DNA from: Paracoccaceae bacterium
GTDB lineage: Bacteria; Pseudomonadota; Alphaproteobacteria; Rhodobacterales; Rhodobacteraceae
NCBI GenBank assembly: GCA_013214575.1
Contig: JABSSD010000096.1
Location: forward strand, 62,001-126,000
Length of the DNA: 64,000 bases
Direction: 5' to 3'
This document shows positions 9,139 through 18,424 of the stretch, piece by piece. Under the pieces are notes generated by a model that saw nothing but the letters and a program-made list of their open reading frames with translations, did no database searches and was not told the origin of the DNA. Position 1 is the first letter of the stretch. The number at the start of each line of letters is the position of its first letter. A program made the position numbers and the translations under genes.

Positions 9139-10125
9139 TTGACCTTCGCACTCGGAACGACCTCTATGATACAGCCAATCGCCTTGGCGCCGATGGCGGG
9201 AATCACCGACCGGCCGTTTCGCGACCTCGTTCGCAGCTTCGGGGTTGGGCTGGTGGTCAGTGAAATGGTCGCCAGTCAAGAGATGGTTCAGGCCAAACCA
9301 GGGGTTCGTGAACGCGCTGAGTTGAGTGCAGACGTGGAGAATACCGCGGTTCAGCTGGCCGGCCGGGAGGCCTATTGGATGGCTGAGGCGGCGCGTCAGG
9401 TGGCTGATCGCGGCGCTCGGATCATTGATATCAATATGGGCTGTCCGGCGAAAAGAGTGGTGAACGGCTATTCCGGCTCGGCGTTGATGAAAACGCCAGA
9501 TCATGCGCTGAGCTTGATGGAGGCGGTGGTCGCCGCTGTCGACATCCCGGTGACGCTGAAAACCCGACTTGGCTGGGACGACAGCAATTTGAACGCAGCC
9601 AGTCTTGCCCGCCGGGCCCAGGATGTCGGCATCGGGATGGTGACCATCCATGGGCGAACCCGCTGCCAGTTCTACAAGGGATCGGCCAATTGGGCGGCGA
9701 TCCGGGCGGTAAAAGAGGCGGTGTCGATTCCGGTGCTGGCCAATGGCGATATCATCGATACTGGAACGGCGGGCGAGGCGCTGAAACAGTCTGGCGCCGA
9801 TGGCGTGATGATTGGCCGCGGCGCCCAGGGCAAACCCTGGCTGCTGGCCCAGGTGGCCCATGATCTATGGGGGGCACAGGCCCCTGTGGTTCCCAGTGGT
9901 AACGATTTAATTGACATGGTTTCAACGCATTACAGCGCGATGCTAAGCTTTTATGAGGGGCAGCTTGGGCTGCGCGTGGCGCGAAAGCATCTGGGGTGGT
10001 ACATGGATGTTGTGGGCACCGATCCCTGTACGCGGCGCGCCGTATTGACCGAGAAAAACCCGGATATGGTCCTGCGGCTGCTGGTGGATGCATTGGCGAA
10101 AGCCGATGATGGGGGGGCGGCATGA
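9139..10125 (+). CDS. dusB: tRNA-dihydrouridine synthase (NifR3/DusB)
   Basis: A 328-residue FMN TIM-barrel enzyme that reduces uridines in the tRNA D-loop. Family signatures are LAPMAGITDRPFRDLVRSFG, IIDINMGCPAKRVVNGYSGS (catalytic cysteine in NMGCPAK) and MVTIHGRTRCQFYKG. It is the first gene of the nifR3-ntrB-ntrC operon described in Rhodobacter capsulatus. TTG 9139 is preferred because AAGGA lies at 9126-9130, 8 bases upstream; ATG 9166 (MIQPIALAPM) is the alternative. The stop codon overlaps ntrB by ATGA. Confidence 0.93.
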   Translation: MTFALGTTSMIQPIALAPMAGITDRPFRDLVRSFGVGLVVSEMVASQEMVQAKPGVRERAELSADVENTAVQLAGREAYWMAEAARQVADRGARIIDINMGCPAKRVVNGYSGSALMKTPDHALSLMEAVVAAVDIPVTLKTRLGWDDSNLNAASLARRAQDVGIGMVTIHGRTRCQFYKGSANWAAIRAVKEAVSIPVLANGDIIDTGTAGEALKQSGADGVMIGRGAQGKPWLLAQVAHDLWGAQAPVVPSGNDLIDMVSTHYSAMLSFYEGQLGLRVARKHLGWYMDVVGTDPCTRRAVLTEKNPDMVLRLLVDALAKADDGGAA

Positions 10126-11198
10126 TATCGGGCGCTGAGCTCTGGGCCTCGCTGCCGGTTCCGGCGTTTCTGATTGATGCGGAGGACCGGATTGTCGATG
10201 TGAACGCGGCGGCAGAGGGGTTTTTGAATGCCTCGCGCAAGTCAGTTTTGGGCCAGCCGATTTGGGACCAATTGGCAATTGACGCACCGATTGAGGGGGC
10301 TTTTGCGCGGGCGCGGAGGGATGATACCGCCTTGTTTGTCAACGACATCGATGTCGGGTCTGGCCATCGGGCTCCGTTGCAATGTGGCGTCCAGGTGGCG
10401 CCTGTGGCGGATCATCCGGGACAGATGTTGTTGATGCTGTCGCCGCGGGAGCTTGCCGGGCGAATGACCCGCACCCAGTCTGCCAAATCCGCCGCACAAT
10501 CGGCCATTGGCATGGCTGAAATGCTGGCCCATGAAATCAAAAACCCACTGGCAGGAATTACCGGCGCAGCCCAGTTGCTGAGCATGAGCCTACCCGCAGA
10601 AGACATTGAATTAACCGATTTAATCGTCGGAGAGTGCCGTCGTATCGTAAAACTGCTGGAGCAGGTGGAGCAGTTCGGCAACCTGTCGGAGCCAGATTTC
10701 GACCCGGTCAATCTGCATGATGTGCTGGACCGGGCGCGGCGCTCGGCCAGCCTGGGATTCGGCGCCCATATGACCATCAATGAGGACTATGACCCCTCGC
10801 TGCCGATGGCCTGGGGGGACGCTGACCAATTGCTGCAAGTGGTGCTGAACCTGCTAAAGAATGCCTCGGAGGCGGCGACAGCACATGGAACAATCACCAT
10901 CCGAACGTTCTATGAGCATTCGTTTCGATTGCGCCGGAGCGACGGCAGCGGCAAGACCCTGCCATTGCAGATTGAAATCATTGACGATGGTCCCGGACTG
11001 CCGCCGGCAATCCAGGACGATATCTTTGATCCCTTTGTATCGGGGCGGGAAAACGGCACCGGCCTGGGCCTGGCGCTGGTCAGTAAAATCATATCAGACC
11101 ACAATGGCTGGATCTCGGTGAGTTCGACCCCAGGGCGGACTGTGTTTCGTTTGTCGCTGTCGCGGGTGCCAAAACAGATCAAGACTGAAGGAGTTTAG
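10122..11198 (+). CDS. ntrB: Nitrogen regulation sensor histidine kinase NtrB
   Basis: A 358-residue soluble kinase: an N-terminal PAS domain ([19 protein letters not shown] onward), then a dimerisation/phosphoacceptor helix with [18 protein letters not shown] (His about residue 138), and an ATPase domain with N-box [10 protein letters not shown] and G-boxes DDGPGLP and [12 protein letters not shown]. It phosphorylates NtrC under nitrogen limitation and is normally held in phosphatase mode by PII. It overlaps dusB by ATGA, and ntrC begins 5 bases after its stop codon. Confidence 0.93.
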   Translation: MISGAELWASLPVPAFLIDAEDRIVDVNAAAEGFLNASRKSVLGQPIWDQLAIDAPIEGAFARARRDDTALFVNDIDVGSGHRAPLQCGVQVAPVADHPGQMLLMLSPRELAGRMTRTQSAKSAAQSAIGMAEMLAHEIKNPLAGITGAAQLLSMSLPAEDIELTDLIVGECRRIVKLLEQVEQFGNLSEPDFDPVNLHDVLDRARRSASLGFGAHMTINEDYDPSLPMAWGDADQLLQVVLNLLKNASEAATAHGTITIRTFYEHSFRLRRSDGSGKTLPLQIEIIDDGPGLPPAIQDDIFDPFVSGRENGTGLGLALVSKIISDHNGWISVSSTPGRTVFRLSLSRVPKQIKTEGV

Positions 11199-11202
11199 AC
11201 AC

Positions 11203-12570
11203 ATGGACGGCACTGTCCTCGTCGCTGACGACGATCGCACCATTCGCACCGTTTTAACACAGGCGCTGACCCGCGCCGGGTGCAAGGTACACGCAACATC
11301 GTCGCTGACCACATTGATGCGCTGGGTCGCCGAGGGCAAAGGTGATGTTGTCATATCTGATGTTATGATGCCCGATGGCAACGGGTTGGAAATGCTGCCA
11401 AAAATCGCAAAGGACCGTCCGGGCCTGCCGGTCATCGTCATATCTGCCCAGAACACCATAATGACCGCCATCAAGGCGGCTGAGGCAAATGCCTATGATT
11501 ATCTGCCCAAACCTTTTGATTTGCCCGACCTGATGAAGCGCACGGCCAAGGCGCTTGCACAGAAGGAAAGTGGCGGCACCTCAGCCCGGGTGGAGCCGCT
11601 TGAGCGACCCGATGATTTACCTTTGGTGGGGCGCACCGAGGTGATGCAAAACCTGTATAAACTGATCGCACGGGTGATGAATACCGATCTACCATTGCTG
11701 ATAACGGGGGAAAGTGGCACTGGTAAAACATTGATATCCCGGGCAATTCACGATTTCTCGGATCGCAGGGCACGGCCGTTTGTTTGTGCGACCTGCTCGG
11801 ATTTTGGCGATGTGGATGGGCCGGTTCGACTGCTGGCCAAAGCCAAGAATGGCACCCTGTTGATCGACGAGTTGCTGGATCTTTCGGAGCAGGCACAGGC
11901 CAGGCTGGTGCATATGATGGATTCACCGGGTGAATTCAGCCCTCGGTTTATCGCCACCAGCCAGCAGGATCTGACCGCGGCAATGGACGCCGGAACGCTG
12001 AGGCCGGACCTCTATTACCGGATTTGCGGCACCGAGTTGCACGTTCCGTCGCTGCGGCAACGCGTCGAGGACATCAGCCTGTTGGCAGAACATTTCCTGA
12101 TCAACACGGAAAACGATGGCGCGCCTCATCGCTATTTGAGCGATGGCAGCCGTGAGATGCTGCGGCATTATTCCTGGCCCGGAAATGTCCGCCATCTGGA
12201 AAATGTCATCCGCCGTCTCAGCCTGACCGCGCGCAGTGAGGAAATCACCAAGACCGAAGTCGCGGCGGTGCTGGGGCCGCAGCCACTAGTGGATCCGGCA
12301 CTAGGAGGGATGGGCGAAGAAAAACTGTCGGAAACGGTCGCCCGGCATCTGCAACGCTATTTCGATCTGCACGGCGATATCCTGCCGCCACCGGGACTAT
12401 ACACCCGTCTGCTGCGCGAGGTGGAAATGCCATTGATCGAAATTTCCTTGCTGGCCACCGGTGGAAATCAGGCAAAATGCGCCGACTTACTGGGGATCAA
12501 CCGGAATACACTGCGCAAAAAAATTACCGATCTTGATATTCAGGTGACACGCCGCCGCAAACTGATGTAA
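11203..12570 (+). CDS. ntrC: Nitrogen regulation response regulator NtrC (GAFTGA-less type)
   Basis: A 455-residue regulator: receiver domain ([18 protein letters not shown], phospho-Asp in [13 protein letters not shown]), AAA+ domain with Walker [18 protein letters not shown] and [10 protein letters not shown], and a Fis-type helix-turn-helix at the end ([20 protein letters not shown]). The L1 loop that normally reads ELFGHEKGAFTGA is missing: the chain runs [20 protein letters not shown] and straight into GTLLIDEL. The GAFTGA loop contacts sigma-54. Rhodobacter capsulatus NtrC likewise lacks it and activates sigma-70 polymerase, so this is a family trait and not a lesion. Confidence 0.92.
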   Translation: MDGTVLVADDDRTIRTVLTQALTRAGCKVHATSSLTTLMRWVAEGKGDVVISDVMMPDGNGLEMLPKIAKDRPGLPVIVISAQNTIMTAIKAAEANAYDYLPKPFDLPDLMKRTAKALAQKESGGTSARVEPLERPDDLPLVGRTEVMQNLYKLIARVMNTDLPLLITGESGTGKTLISRAIHDFSDRRARPFVCATCSDFGDVDGPVRLLAKAKNGTLLIDELLDLSEQAQARLVHMMDSPGEFSPRFIATSQQDLTAAMDAGTLRPDLYYRICGTELHVPSLRQRVEDISLLAEHFLINTENDGAPHRYLSDGSREMLRHYSWPGNVRHLENVIRRLSLTARSEEITKTEVAAVLGPQPLVDPALGGMGEEKLSETVARHLQRYFDLHGDILPPPGLYTRLLREVEMPLIEISLLATGGNQAKCADLLGINRNTLRKKITDLDIQVTRRRKLM

Positions 12571-12670
12571 TATCGCCACATGAGCGTGGTAATCCGGTGG
12601 TTCAGCTGGTGGGTGACCACGATATACGGCGGTTGACCCGTTGGGTCATACATCAGGATGAGGGCAGTAA

Positions 12671-14950
12671 GTGGCACAGAGGTCACATATCCATTCGGCA
12701 TATGGCCCCCTTGCGGGCCTGGACCGGTGGCGCAGAACCAGGCGGGCCCGCAATATGGGCACGCTTGGAATCGTGGTGCTGGGGCCGCTGCTGGCCCTTG
12801 TTACATTTATGGTTCTGGGGCCATTTGGCTGGCGCGCTTCCTCGCCGGTATTGCGGCTGATCCTATTGGCCGATTTGGTCTATGTGCTGACAATTGCAGC
12901 CCTTGTGCTGGCGCAGCTGGGACGATTGGTGGCCGCGCGGCGGATAAAGTCGGCGGGATCCCGCCTGCATTTGCGGTTGATCGGGGCGTTTACCTTTCTG
13001 GCATTGGTGCCGACGGTAACGGTGGCGGTCTTTGCCGGGCTGACGGTGAACGTCGGGCTTGAGGGCTGGTTTTCGGAACGGGTCCGGCAGGTTGTTGGCA
13101 GCTCACTTGCGGCGGCAGAGGCCTATGAAAGCCAACAGCGCCGGGATCTGTCCGAAGATGCTATCGCCTTGGCCCGTTTTTTGGATCAAAGCCGCTCCCG
13201 CAGCTTCTTTATAAATGATGCCGAGCTGCGGCAGGTTCTGACACAGGGGCAGCTGCAAATTCAGCGTGGCCTGCGGGAAGCCTATGTCATTGACGGCGAC
13301 GGCGAGATCCGAATTCGCGGTGAACGGTCCTATGAGTTTGATTTTGAACGACCCGGTGGCGACGACATTCACACCGCCTCGATCGATGGGCTGACCATCC
13401 TGCAAGACTGGGACAATAACGAATTCCGCGCCTTGGTCCGGCTCGATGCCTATGTTGATCGCTACCTCTATGTCAGCCGCAATGTCGATGGTGAGCTTTT
13501 GAACCTGCTGGATGAGACCAAGCAGACGGCGCATCTTTATCAGCAGCTGGAGCAGGAGCGGGGACGGGTGCTGTTCGAATTTGGCCTGCTGTACTTGGGT
13601 TTTGCGATGATCCTGATTTTGGCGGCGATGTGGCTGGGGATGTGGTTTGCGGAACGGCTCTCACGGCCAGTCGGCCGCTTGACGGTGGCGGCGCAGCGGG
13701 TTGGCGGAGGCGATCTGAACGTACAGGTCCCGGAGGAGGATACCGATGATGAAATCGCTGATTTGGGACGTTATTTCAACCATATGACGCGTGATCTACA
13801 GGTGCAGAGAGAAGCGCTGTTGGACAACACTCGCCATATCGAAGGCCGGCGGCGTCTGTTCGATTCGGTTTTGTCCTCGGTGAGCTCTGGGGTGGTTGGC
13901 CTGGACGACCAGGGACGGGTGACTTTTGTCAACAAATCGGCTGAACGGTTGCTGGACTGGCACCAGGATCAGCAGTCTATGGCATTGACGGTGGCGGTGC
14001 CGGAATTCGGGCCGCTGTTTAGCAACCTGACTGCGGCAGGCGGCGAAGGGGTGCAGGGCGAAGTCAAAGTGACCCGGCAAGGGCGGTTGGAAAACCTGTT
14101 GGTCAGAATGTCACCCCGGTTGTCTGAAAGCGGTGAGCTGGAAGGCTATGTGGTGGCATTTGAGGATGTGACCGATCTGGTGAGTGCCCAAAGAATGGCC
14201 GCCTGGGGCGACGTGGCGCGGCGTATCGCACATGAGATCAAAAACCCACTGACACCGATCCAGTTGAGCGCCGAGCGGATCAAGCGGAAATTCGCCCCGC
14301 AACTGGGCGAGGAAAACAGTGACAAGCTGGAGGCGATGACAGATGTTATCATCCGCCAGACCAACGACTTGCGACGTATCGTTGATGAGTTCTCTAAATT
14401 TGCACGGATGCCTGAGCCGGTCCGGCGCGAGGAAGACCTGAGTAAATTGGTCTCGGATGCTGTGTTGCTTCAGCAATCTGGTCAGCCCGGCGTTCAGTTT
14501 TCAACGGACTTACCACAGGGACCCTGTTTAACCGAAGTGGATGCGACGATGATTAGCCAGGCGCTGACCAATCTTATCAAGAATGCCGGAGAGGCCATTG
14601 AATCGCGGCAGAAAAAGACCGGGCAAGTGGTTGTCGATCCGCAGATCCGGGTGCGCCTGAGCGAGCGCGACAACAGCTATCAAATCACCATCGCTGACAA
14701 TGGGATCGGTCTGCCGGAAGATCGGGCGCGGCTGTTTGAACCCTATGTCACAACACGCAATGAAGGCACCGGGCTAGGATTGCCGATTGTGAAAAAAATT
14801 ATTGAAGAACATGGAGGTAGCCTTGTGTTAGAGGACGCCCCACTGTTCGACGGTCAGCAACACCGGGGCGCTATGGCGGTGATCCGGTTGCCAGCCGCGG
14901 CGTATGTTGCGCAAACCAACAGGACTACAATGAAGGCAGGTCTGACATGA
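12671..14950 (+). CDS. ntrY: Nitrogen sensor histidine kinase NtrY
   Basis: A 759-residue membrane kinase. Hydrophobic segments are at about residues 30-50, 58-82, 97-120 and 300-325, enclosing a periplasmic sensor region. A HAMP domain follows (RLSRPVGRLTVAAQRVGGGD), then PAS (LDDQGRVTFVNKSAERLL), a phosphoacceptor helix ([20 protein letters not shown]) and an ATPase domain (NLIKNAGEAIE, NEGTGLGLPIVKKII). NtrY pairs with NtrX in alphaproteobacteria and is linked to nitrogen, redox and envelope control. The start is GTG 12671 after a GAGGGCAG stretch. It overlaps ntrX by ATGA. A 100-base gap separates it from ntrC. Confidence 0.92.
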   Translation: MAQRSHIHSAYGPLAGLDRWRRTRRARNMGTLGIVVLGPLLALVTFMVLGPFGWRASSPVLRLILLADLVYVLTIAALVLAQLGRLVAARRIKSAGSRLHLRLIGAFTFLALVPTVTVAVFAGLTVNVGLEGWFSERVRQVVGSSLAAAEAYESQQRRDLSEDAIALARFLDQSRSRSFFINDAELRQVLTQGQLQIQRGLREAYVIDGDGEIRIRGERSYEFDFERPGGDDIHTASIDGLTILQDWDNNEFRALVRLDAYVDRYLYVSRNVDGELLNLLDETKQTAHLYQQLEQERGRVLFEFGLLYLGFAMILILAAMWLGMWFAERLSRPVGRLTVAAQRVGGGDLNVQVPEEDTDDEIADLGRYFNHMTRDLQVQREALLDNTRHIEGRRRLFDSVLSSVSSGVVGLDDQGRVTFVNKSAERLLDWHQDQQSMALTVAVPEFGPLFSNLTAAGGEGVQGEVKVTRQGRLENLLVRMSPRLSESGELEGYVVAFEDVTDLVSAQRMAAWGDVARRIAHEIKNPLTPIQLSAERIKRKFAPQLGEENSDKLEAMTDVIIRQTNDLRRIVDEFSKFARMPEPVRREEDLSKLVSDAVLLQQSGQPGVQFSTDLPQGPCLTEVDATMISQALTNLIKNAGEAIESRQKKTGQVVVDPQIRVRLSERDNSYQITIADNGIGLPEDRARLFEPYVTTRNEGTGLGLPIVKKIIEEHGGSLVLEDAPLFDGQQHRGAMAVIRLPAAAYVAQTNRTTMKAGLT

Positions 14951-16356
14951 GTGACATTCTGGTTGTCGATGACGAACGCGATATTCGGGAGCTAATTTCG
15001 GATATTCTGGAGGATGAGGGGTTTTCAACCCGCAAGGCCGCCAATTCGGATGAATGTATGATGGCCCTGAACGATGAGGAGCCGTCGCTGCTGATTCTGG
15101 ATATCTGGCTAAAAGACAGCCAGATGGATGGTATCGACATCCTGAAGGCGGTGAAGCGGGACAATCCGGAAATCCCGGTGGTGATCATCTCGGGGCACGG
15201 AAATGTCGAAATCGCAGTGGCGGCGATCAAGCAAGGCGCCTATGACTTCATTGAAAAACCCTTTAATATTGACCAGTTGATGGTGGTGATCCGCCGGGCG
15301 ATGGAAACCTCGCGCCTGCGCCGGGAAAACACCGATCTCAGACGGCTGGAGACCGGAAGTGCCGAAATGATCGGCAATTCGGCGGTGTACCGCGCTCTGA
15401 CCGGTCAGTTGGATAAAGTGGTGAAATCCAACGGGCGGGTGATGCTGAGCGGTCCGGCAGGCAGTGGCAAGGAGATTGCCGCCCGATATATTCACAGCAA
15501 CTCAAACCGCGCCTCTTGTCCCTTCATCACGGTGAACTGCGCCAGCATCGAACCCGAGCGGATGGAAGAGGAGCTGTTTGGACGCGAAACACCCGAGCGT
15601 GGGATCGAGCCGGGCCTGTTGGAGCAGGCAAATGGCGGGGTTATCTATTTCGACGAGGTGGCAGACATGCCGCTGGGTACCCAGTCTAAAATACTCCGGG
15701 TATTGGTCGATCAGCAGTTCCACCGCGTTGGCGGCGTGGACAATGTCCGGGTTGATCTGCGGGTGATTTCTTCGACCAACAAGGATTTGTTGCAGGAAAT
15801 TGCCGCGCAGCGGCTTCGCGAAGAGCTCTATCACCGGTTGAATGTGGTGCCAATTGATGTTCCCTCGCTGGCAGACCGCCGGGAAGACATCCCCTTGTTG
15901 ACCGAGCATTTCATCAGTCACTTCAATGAAACGCAGGGGTTGCCATTGCGCAGCATCAGCGAAGAAGCGGTGGCGCTGATGCAAACGATGCTGTGGCCGG
16001 GAAATGTGCGGCAGCTGAAAAATGTGGTGGAACGGGTTCTGATCCTTGGCGACGGCGGCGGCCCAATCGAGGCCAGGGAATTGCCTCGTGAAGATGAAAC
16101 CCCCGGCGAAGAGGGTCGGGTGGTGTTGTCCGGGGCTTTGGCCACTTTGCCGCTGCGTGAGGCGCGCGAGGCCTTTGAACGTGAATATTTGCTGACCCAA
16201 ATCAACCGGTTCGGCGGCAATATTAGCCGCACCGCAACCTTTGTCGGCATGGAACGCTCGGCGCTGCATCGCAAGTTGAAATCTCTGGGCGTGGTCACAT
16301 CAAATAAATCCGGTGCTCGGATTGCCCATTTGGATAGTGAGGACACGCTGGCTTAG
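14947..16356 (+). CDS. ntrX: Response regulator NtrX
   Basis: A 469-residue regulator: receiver domain (ILVVDDERDIRELISDILED, phospho-Asp in LLILDIWLKDSQMDGI), AAA+ domain (Walker A-like SGPAGSGKEIAARYIH, sensor region YFDEVADMPLGTQSKILRVL) and a Fis-type helix-turn-helix (NISRTATFVGMERSALHRKL). As in other NtrX proteins the GAFTGA loop is absent: ELFGRETPERGIEPGLLEQA replaces it. It is the partner of NtrY, with start and stop codons overlapping. A GC-rich hairpin at 16366-16390 may terminate the operon. Confidence 0.92.
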   Translation: MSDILVVDDERDIRELISDILEDEGFSTRKAANSDECMMALNDEEPSLLILDIWLKDSQMDGIDILKAVKRDNPEIPVVIISGHGNVEIAVAAIKQGAYDFIEKPFNIDQLMVVIRRAMETSRLRRENTDLRRLETGSAEMIGNSAVYRALTGQLDKVVKSNGRVMLSGPAGSGKEIAARYIHSNSNRASCPFITVNCASIEPERMEEELFGRETPERGIEPGLLEQANGGVIYFDEVADMPLGTQSKILRVLVDQQFHRVGGVDNVRVDLRVISSTNKDLLQEIAAQRLREELYHRLNVVPIDVPSLADRREDIPLLTEHFISHFNETQGLPLRSISEEAVALMQTMLWPGNVRQLKNVVERVLILGDGGGPIEARELPREDETPGEEGRVVLSGALATLPLREAREAFEREYLLTQINRFGGNISRTATFVGMERSALHRKLKSLGVVTSNKSGARIAHLDSEDTLA

Positions 16357-16363
16357 CGTGCCA

Positions 16364-16391
16364 GGGTCGCCCCCTTGGGGGGGGCGGCCGT
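16364..16391 (+). terminator. Possible terminator after ntrX
   Basis: A GC-rich inverted repeat with arms near GGTCGCCCCC and GGGGGGCGGCC and a TTGG loop lies 8 bases after the ntrX stop codon. It is followed only by CGTTT, so the T-run is weak. Confidence 0.4.
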
Positions 16392-16465
16392 TTGAATATG
16401 GCGGCCTAGAGGATGGCGTTTGCAGGATGGCCGGGTGACACCAGGTTGCTGTCCTGCGGGCCGGG

Positions 16466-16942
16466 TCAGCCAGGCTCAACAATCTGAAAGCTGCCATCCT
16501 TGTTTTTGATCGCGCAGGAATTTTCACTGAGCTGTGGCAGTCGCGTGGTTGCCGCCGGTACCGCGGCTTTTGCGATCGCCAGGTTGCAATTTGGCAGTTT
16601 GACCAACTGATAGTCTTTTTCGGCCATGCAGCTTTGCTCAAGCCGTTGGCGCAGGCCAAGGTTGACATCGACGGTATAGATGTGGCCCGGCATCCAGTAT
16701 CCTGGGCTGTAATAGCAGTGAGTGCCGTTGCAATATCTGTCGCCGCGATAGAATATTGGCGGTGACTGCCGGATTTCATTGGCCACCGGCGCCTCTCTTA
16801 AGGCCCGGATCTCGCAGCCAAGCGTATCACTCTGCATGCGGGAGACTTCGGCCCCGGGTTTGTAATACAATGTGAGCGGGGTGCAGCTGGCCACGCCAAG
16901 GATGATGGGGAAAAAGACTGAAATTTTGAATGGCACGACCAT
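16466..16942 (-). CDS. Putative lipoprotein, Rhodobacteraceae family
   Basis: About 158 residues from ATG 16940-16942. The N-terminus has a lipoprotein signal: a hydrophobic core FFPIILGVASC with the lipobox cysteine, then TPLTLYYKPGAEVSRMQSD. The mature part contains several cysteines (DTLGCEIRAL, YCNGTHCYYSPGYW, SCMAEK, NCNLA, SCAIKN) that could form disulfides in the periplasm. I recall similar uncharacterised proteins next to other Rhodobacteraceae core genes. Function unknown. Longer upstream starts would place residues in front of the signal peptide and are unlikely. It is divergent from trkA. Confidence 0.7.
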   Translation of the reverse strand: MVVPFKISVFFPIILGVASCTPLTLYYKPGAEVSRMQSDTLGCEIRALREAPVANEIRQSPPIFYRGDRYCNGTHCYYSPGYWMPGHIYTVDVNLGLRQRLEQSCMAEKDYQLVKLPNCNLAIAKAAVPAATTRLPQLSENSCAIKNKDGSFQIVEPG

Positions 16943-17046
16943 GGGCTTACATTGCCCGCACAAATTCAAAGTTACAATTGAATTGACCCAGTTCAAGGCT
17001 TCTGTCATGCCAAATACTGGCTAAAACGTGCCTAGGGGCAAAAAAC

Positions 17047-18423
17047 ATGAAAGTCATCATTTGTGGAGCCGGACAAGTTGGCTGGCAGATCGCGCGGCAC
17101 CTGTCTGGTGAGCTTAACGATGTCACTGTGGTGGACAGCAACCCCGATTTGGTGCGCCGGGCGGTGGAGACGCTGGATGTTCAGGGGGTCGCCGGATTTG
17201 CCTCCTACCCGGATGTTCTGCAACGGGCAGGGGCGGCGGATGCGGATATGATCATTGCCGCGACCCATTCGGATGAGGTGAATATGGTCACCTGTCAGGT
17301 GGCCCATTCGGTGTTTTCGATTCAACGCAAGATCGCGCGTCTGCGGTCACAAAGCTATTTGGATGCGATTTACGCCGACCTGTACCGCCGGGACCATCTG
17401 CCCATTGACGTGGTGATCAGCCCCGAACGCGAGGTGGCGGCTGCGGCGATGCAGCGGCTCTCGGCACCGGCGGCCTTTGACATCGAAACCTTCATGGATG
17501 GCAAGGCGCAACTTCTGGGCATCACTATTGATGATGACTGCCCGGTGATCCACACCCCGCTGCGTCAGCTGACCGATCTGTTCTCCACCCTGCGGGCCAT
17601 TGTGGTTGGGGTGCGGCGCGACGGCACCTTGTTTGCCCCAGACCCGGGTGATCAGCTGTTTGTCGGCGATAATTGTTATGTTTTCACCCATATCGAAGAC
17701 GTCAACCGAACCATGGAAGTGTTTGGCAAAAAGGAAACAAAGCAGGACCGCGTCGTGATCGTTGGCGGTGGTAATGTAGGGCTGGAGGTCGCCAAGGCGT
17801 TGGAACAACGCACCAGCAGGCCCCGCGTCAAGATGATCGAGCGAGACCGCAAAAAGGCGGAACGTGCTGCCGAGGAACTGGTGCGGACAATTGTGTTGAA
17901 TGGCGACGGTCTGGACCGTGCCTTGCTGATCGAGGCGGGGATCGATCGGGCGGATGCGATGTTGGCGGTGACCGATGACGACAAAACAAACATGTTGGCC
18001 GCCGTCCGCGCCAAGGCCGAGGGATGTGCTCTGGCGATTGCCCTGATCAATGACCCGACACTGGTGCCATTGATGGCACCGTTAGGAATTGACGCCTATA
18101 TCAATCCTCGCTCGACGACGGTGAGTTCGATCCTGCGCCACATCCGCCACGGCAGGGTCCGCCAAGTCTATTCTATCGGCGACGCCGAGGCCGAAGTAAT
18201 CGAGGCCGAAGTGATGTCGACCTCGCCGATGGCCGGGCAGATGATCCGGGATATCGATTTCCCCGAAGGGGTGCTGGTGGGGGCGGTCTACAAGGGCGGC
18301 GAGGTGCTGCGACCCAGTGGTTCGATGCGGATTGAAGAAGGCGACGTGATTGCTTTGTTTGCCATGTCTGATGACGTGCCCGAGGTCGAGCGCCTGATGC
18401 AGGTCTCGATCGATTTCTTCTGA
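17047..18423 (+). CDS. trkA: Trk potassium uptake system protein TrkA
   Basis: A 458-residue cytoplasmic regulator of Trk potassium channels with two tandem RCK modules. Each module starts with a nucleotide-binding Rossmann motif: MKVIICGAGQVGWQIARHL at residues 1-19 and VVIVGGGNVGLEVAKAL at about residues 236-252. Each is followed by a TrkA_C domain. NAD(H) binding gates the TrkH channel. The trkH gene starts 1 base after the stop codon, so the pair is an operon. Confidence 0.94.
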   Translation: MKVIICGAGQVGWQIARHLSGELNDVTVVDSNPDLVRRAVETLDVQGVAGFASYPDVLQRAGAADADMIIAATHSDEVNMVTCQVAHSVFSIQRKIARLRSQSYLDAIYADLYRRDHLPIDVVISPEREVAAAAMQRLSAPAAFDIETFMDGKAQLLGITIDDDCPVIHTPLRQLTDLFSTLRAIVVGVRRDGTLFAPDPGDQLFVGDNCYVFTHIEDVNRTMEVFGKKETKQDRVVIVGGGNVGLEVAKALEQRTSRPRVKMIERDRKKAERAAEELVRTIVLNGDGLDRALLIEAGIDRADAMLAVTDDDKTNMLAAVRAKAEGCALAIALINDPTLVPLMAPLGIDAYINPRSTTVSSILRHIRHGRVRQVYSIGDAEAEVIEAEVMSTSPMAGQMIRDIDFPEGVLVGAVYKGGEVLRPSGSMRIEEGDVIALFAMSDDVPEVERLMQVSIDFF

Positions 18424-18424
18424 G

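Noticed and set aside
11203-12570. NtrC as a pseudogene because the GAFTGA region is missing
   Set aside because: The frame is open over full length, in its conserved operon, and the same absence is known in functional Rhodobacter NtrC.
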